A DNA stretch of 31,779 nucleotides from contig DIWI01000080.1 of the NCBI GenBank assembly GCA_002428415.1, positions 1-31,779 on the forward strand, in the 5' to 3' direction. The notes below the pieces were generated by a model. It ran no database searches. It saw only the letters and a program-made list of their open reading frames with translations, and was not told the DNA's origin. Source of the stretch: Clostridiaceae bacterium UBA6110 (GTDB lineage: Bacteria > Bacillota > Clostridia > Clostridiales > Clostridiaceae). The position numbers were made by a program, and so were the translations under genes. Positions 30,971 to 31,779 of the stretch are shown here, piece by piece; the stretch's first letter is position 1; every line of letters starts with the position of its first letter.

Positions 30971-31039
30971 TCTATACCTGATTCATCTTCATTTTTATGA
31001 CGTGCGTCAAATTTCGAAAATAAATGATAATTATTCTCA
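30971..31039 (-). promoter_or_regulatory. fprA promoter with FNR/CRP-like dyad and Fur-like box
   Basis: On the minus strand, TATAGA (30976-30971) is a likely -10 box and there is no good -35 box. Instead TGACG-TG-CGTCA (30998-31009) is centred about 30 bp above the -10 box, i.e. near -40, the usual place for an activator of the CRP/FNR family. Further up, TGATAAT-T-ATTCTCA (31025-31039) matches 14 of 15 positions of the Fur 7-1-7 pattern. Both assignments are by pattern only. Confidence 0.6.
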
Positions 31040-31124
31040 AACTGGAGTTGACTAGAAAACGATAGAGTTTTTGAAGAGGCCAGAAGTAATACAAGCAGTA
31101 ATCTGCTTGAGAAGGTTGGATATG

Positions 31125-31158
31125 AAAAAAGAAGCCACCGGACTGAATCCGATGGCTC
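31125..31158 (-). terminator. Terminator of the ABC-F gene
   Basis: On the minus strand a 10-bp stem with one mismatch (31048-side arm TCCGATGGCT at 31148-31157 with AGCCACCGGA at 31133-31142) is followed by TTCTTTTTTC. It lies 17 nt beyond the stop codon at 31175. Confidence 0.85.
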
Positions 31159-31174
31159 ATGCTTGAATTTATCT

Positions 31175-31779
31175 TCAGTTGTCTTCCAGCGACTCTTCCC
31201 ATTCCTCGTACAGGGACTGGAGGGTGATCTCCAGGTCCTTAAGCTCCTGGCTTATCGAGTGGGTCTTCATTGGGTCTGAATAGACCTCTTCCTTACACAG
31301 GTCATCTGCAAGGGTCGACTTCCTGTCCTCAAGGCTTTCTATCCTTGATTCCAGGTCCTTGATCCTGAGCTTCCTGTCCTTTTCTTCCTTTTCCTTCTCC
31401 CGCTTTCTCTTTTTCTCCTCGACTATCCTTGTCTTTGAAGGTCTTTCCTCAATAGGGATTCCAGCGAACCTTTCAGGATTGTCCTTCTTCTCGACATAGT
31501 AGGAATAGTTTCCGAGATACTTGACTATACCGCCTTCGGTAAGCTCATATATCTGGTCAGCCACCTTGTTGAGGAAGTATCTGTCATGGCTGATTACGAA
31601 CATGGTACCGTCATAATCGAGAAGTGAATCCTCAAGGGCTTCCCTTGAAGGTATGTCGAGATGGTTGGTAGGTTCATCCAAAAGAAGGAAGTTGGATCTT
31701 CTGAGCATAAGCTTCAGTAGGTTTATCCTGCACTTCTCACCGCCTGACAGGTTGGAGATGGTCTTGAACACCTCGTCTC
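31175..31779 (-). CDS. ABC-F family ATPase, C-terminal part (runs off the edge)
   Basis: The open frame continues through the right edge, so only about 200 C-terminal residues are present. They contain the second ATPase domain from the signature LSGGEKCRINLLKL, Walker B LLLDEPTNHLD, the switch His in VISHDRYFL, then a charged coiled coil with KKRKREKEKEEKDRKLR and a Glu-rich end (the C-terminal extension of ABC-F proteins). No membrane segment is visible. ABC-F proteins act on the ribosome in translation or antibiotic protection. The subfamily cannot be told without the first ATPase domain and the linker between domains. A terminator follows at 31125-31158. Confidence 0.92.
   Translation of the reverse strand, partial: DEVFKTISNLSGGEKCRINLLKLMLRRSNFLLLDEPTNHLDIPSREALEDSLLDYDGTMFVISHDRYFLNKVADQIYELTEGGIVKYLGNYSYYVEKKDNPERFAGIPIEERPSKTRIVEEKKRKREKEKEEKDRKLRIKDLESRIESLEDRKSTLADDLCKEEVYSDPMKTHSISQELKDLEITLQSLYEEWEESLEDN

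Noticed and set aside
1..31779. CRISPR array, tRNA genes, insertion sequences, prophage genes
   Set aside because: No regularly spaced repeats, no cloverleaf pattern, and no transposase, integrase or structural phage proteins were seen. The RusA-like gene alone is not evidence for a prophage.

Overview
The window looks like chromosomal DNA of an anaerobic, low-to-moderate GC Firmicute of the class Clostridia. The reasons are: strong AGGAGG-type ribosome sites with several TTG starts; heavy use of AGG/AGA for Arg and ATA for Ile; numerous intrinsic terminators; an FprA-type oxygen/NO-reducing flavoprotein; 4Fe-4S and CDGSH iron-sulfur proteins; a long-form urocanate hydratase; and paired short chromate-transporter genes. 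I cannot name the genus from sequence alone. No prophage, insertion sequence, CRISPR array or tRNA gene was found.

Layout. 1-218: 5S rRNA at the end of a probable rRNA operon. 286-2900: a class III aminotransferase, a 500-base AT-rich gap, and a Phd/YefM-RelE toxin-antitoxin pair whose toxin is broken by a frameshift. 2970-7037 (all minus): a lipoprotein, a GNAT acetyltransferase, and a probable three-gene unit (PTS IIA-glucose protein, an unknown exported membrane-anchored protein, an iron-sulfur protein). 7267-12942 (plus): a membrane-anchored polysaccharide deacetylase, an OmpR-type response regulator, its histidine kinase, an unknown lipoprotein and a lipid kinase, i.e. a cell-envelope module. 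13097-15168: a small helical protein, class II fructose-bisphosphate aldolase and a membrane protein.

15369-20446 is a translationally coupled operon for urocanate breakdown: HutU (urocanate to imidazolonepropionate), HutI (to formiminoglutamate), FtcD (formimino transfer to tetrahydrofolate, releasing glutamate), plus an unexpected FAD-dependent oxidoreductase. Histidase and the cyclodeaminase are not present. The promoter is overlapped by a TGTAA-N4-TTTACA dyad that resembles a CcpA-type site.

20700-26094: a proline-iminopeptidase-like hydrolase, a RusA-like nuclease with a C-terminal zinc ribbon (minus), tsaD, a membrane-anchored alpha/beta-hydrolase homologue that has lost its nucleophile and histidine, and an HtrA/DegP-type protease. 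26201-31779: a protein with two CDGSH motifs and a ferredoxin-like segment, a single-domain rhodanese with a 30-bp operator-like dyad over its -10 box, a LysR regulator divergent from two chromate-transporter genes, FprA (minus) with Fur-like and FNR/CRP-like sites upstream, and the C-terminal part of an ABC-F ATPase running off the right edge.

No single obviously new system stands out. The observations most worth following up are the dead hydrolase next to tsaD, the FAD enzyme in the hut operon, the decayed RelE toxin beside an intact antitoxin, the RusA-zinc ribbon fusion, and the clear promoter dyads upstream of fprA, the rhodanese gene, hutU and the chromate-transporter genes. Functions are assigned from recognised motifs read by eye; no database search was run.
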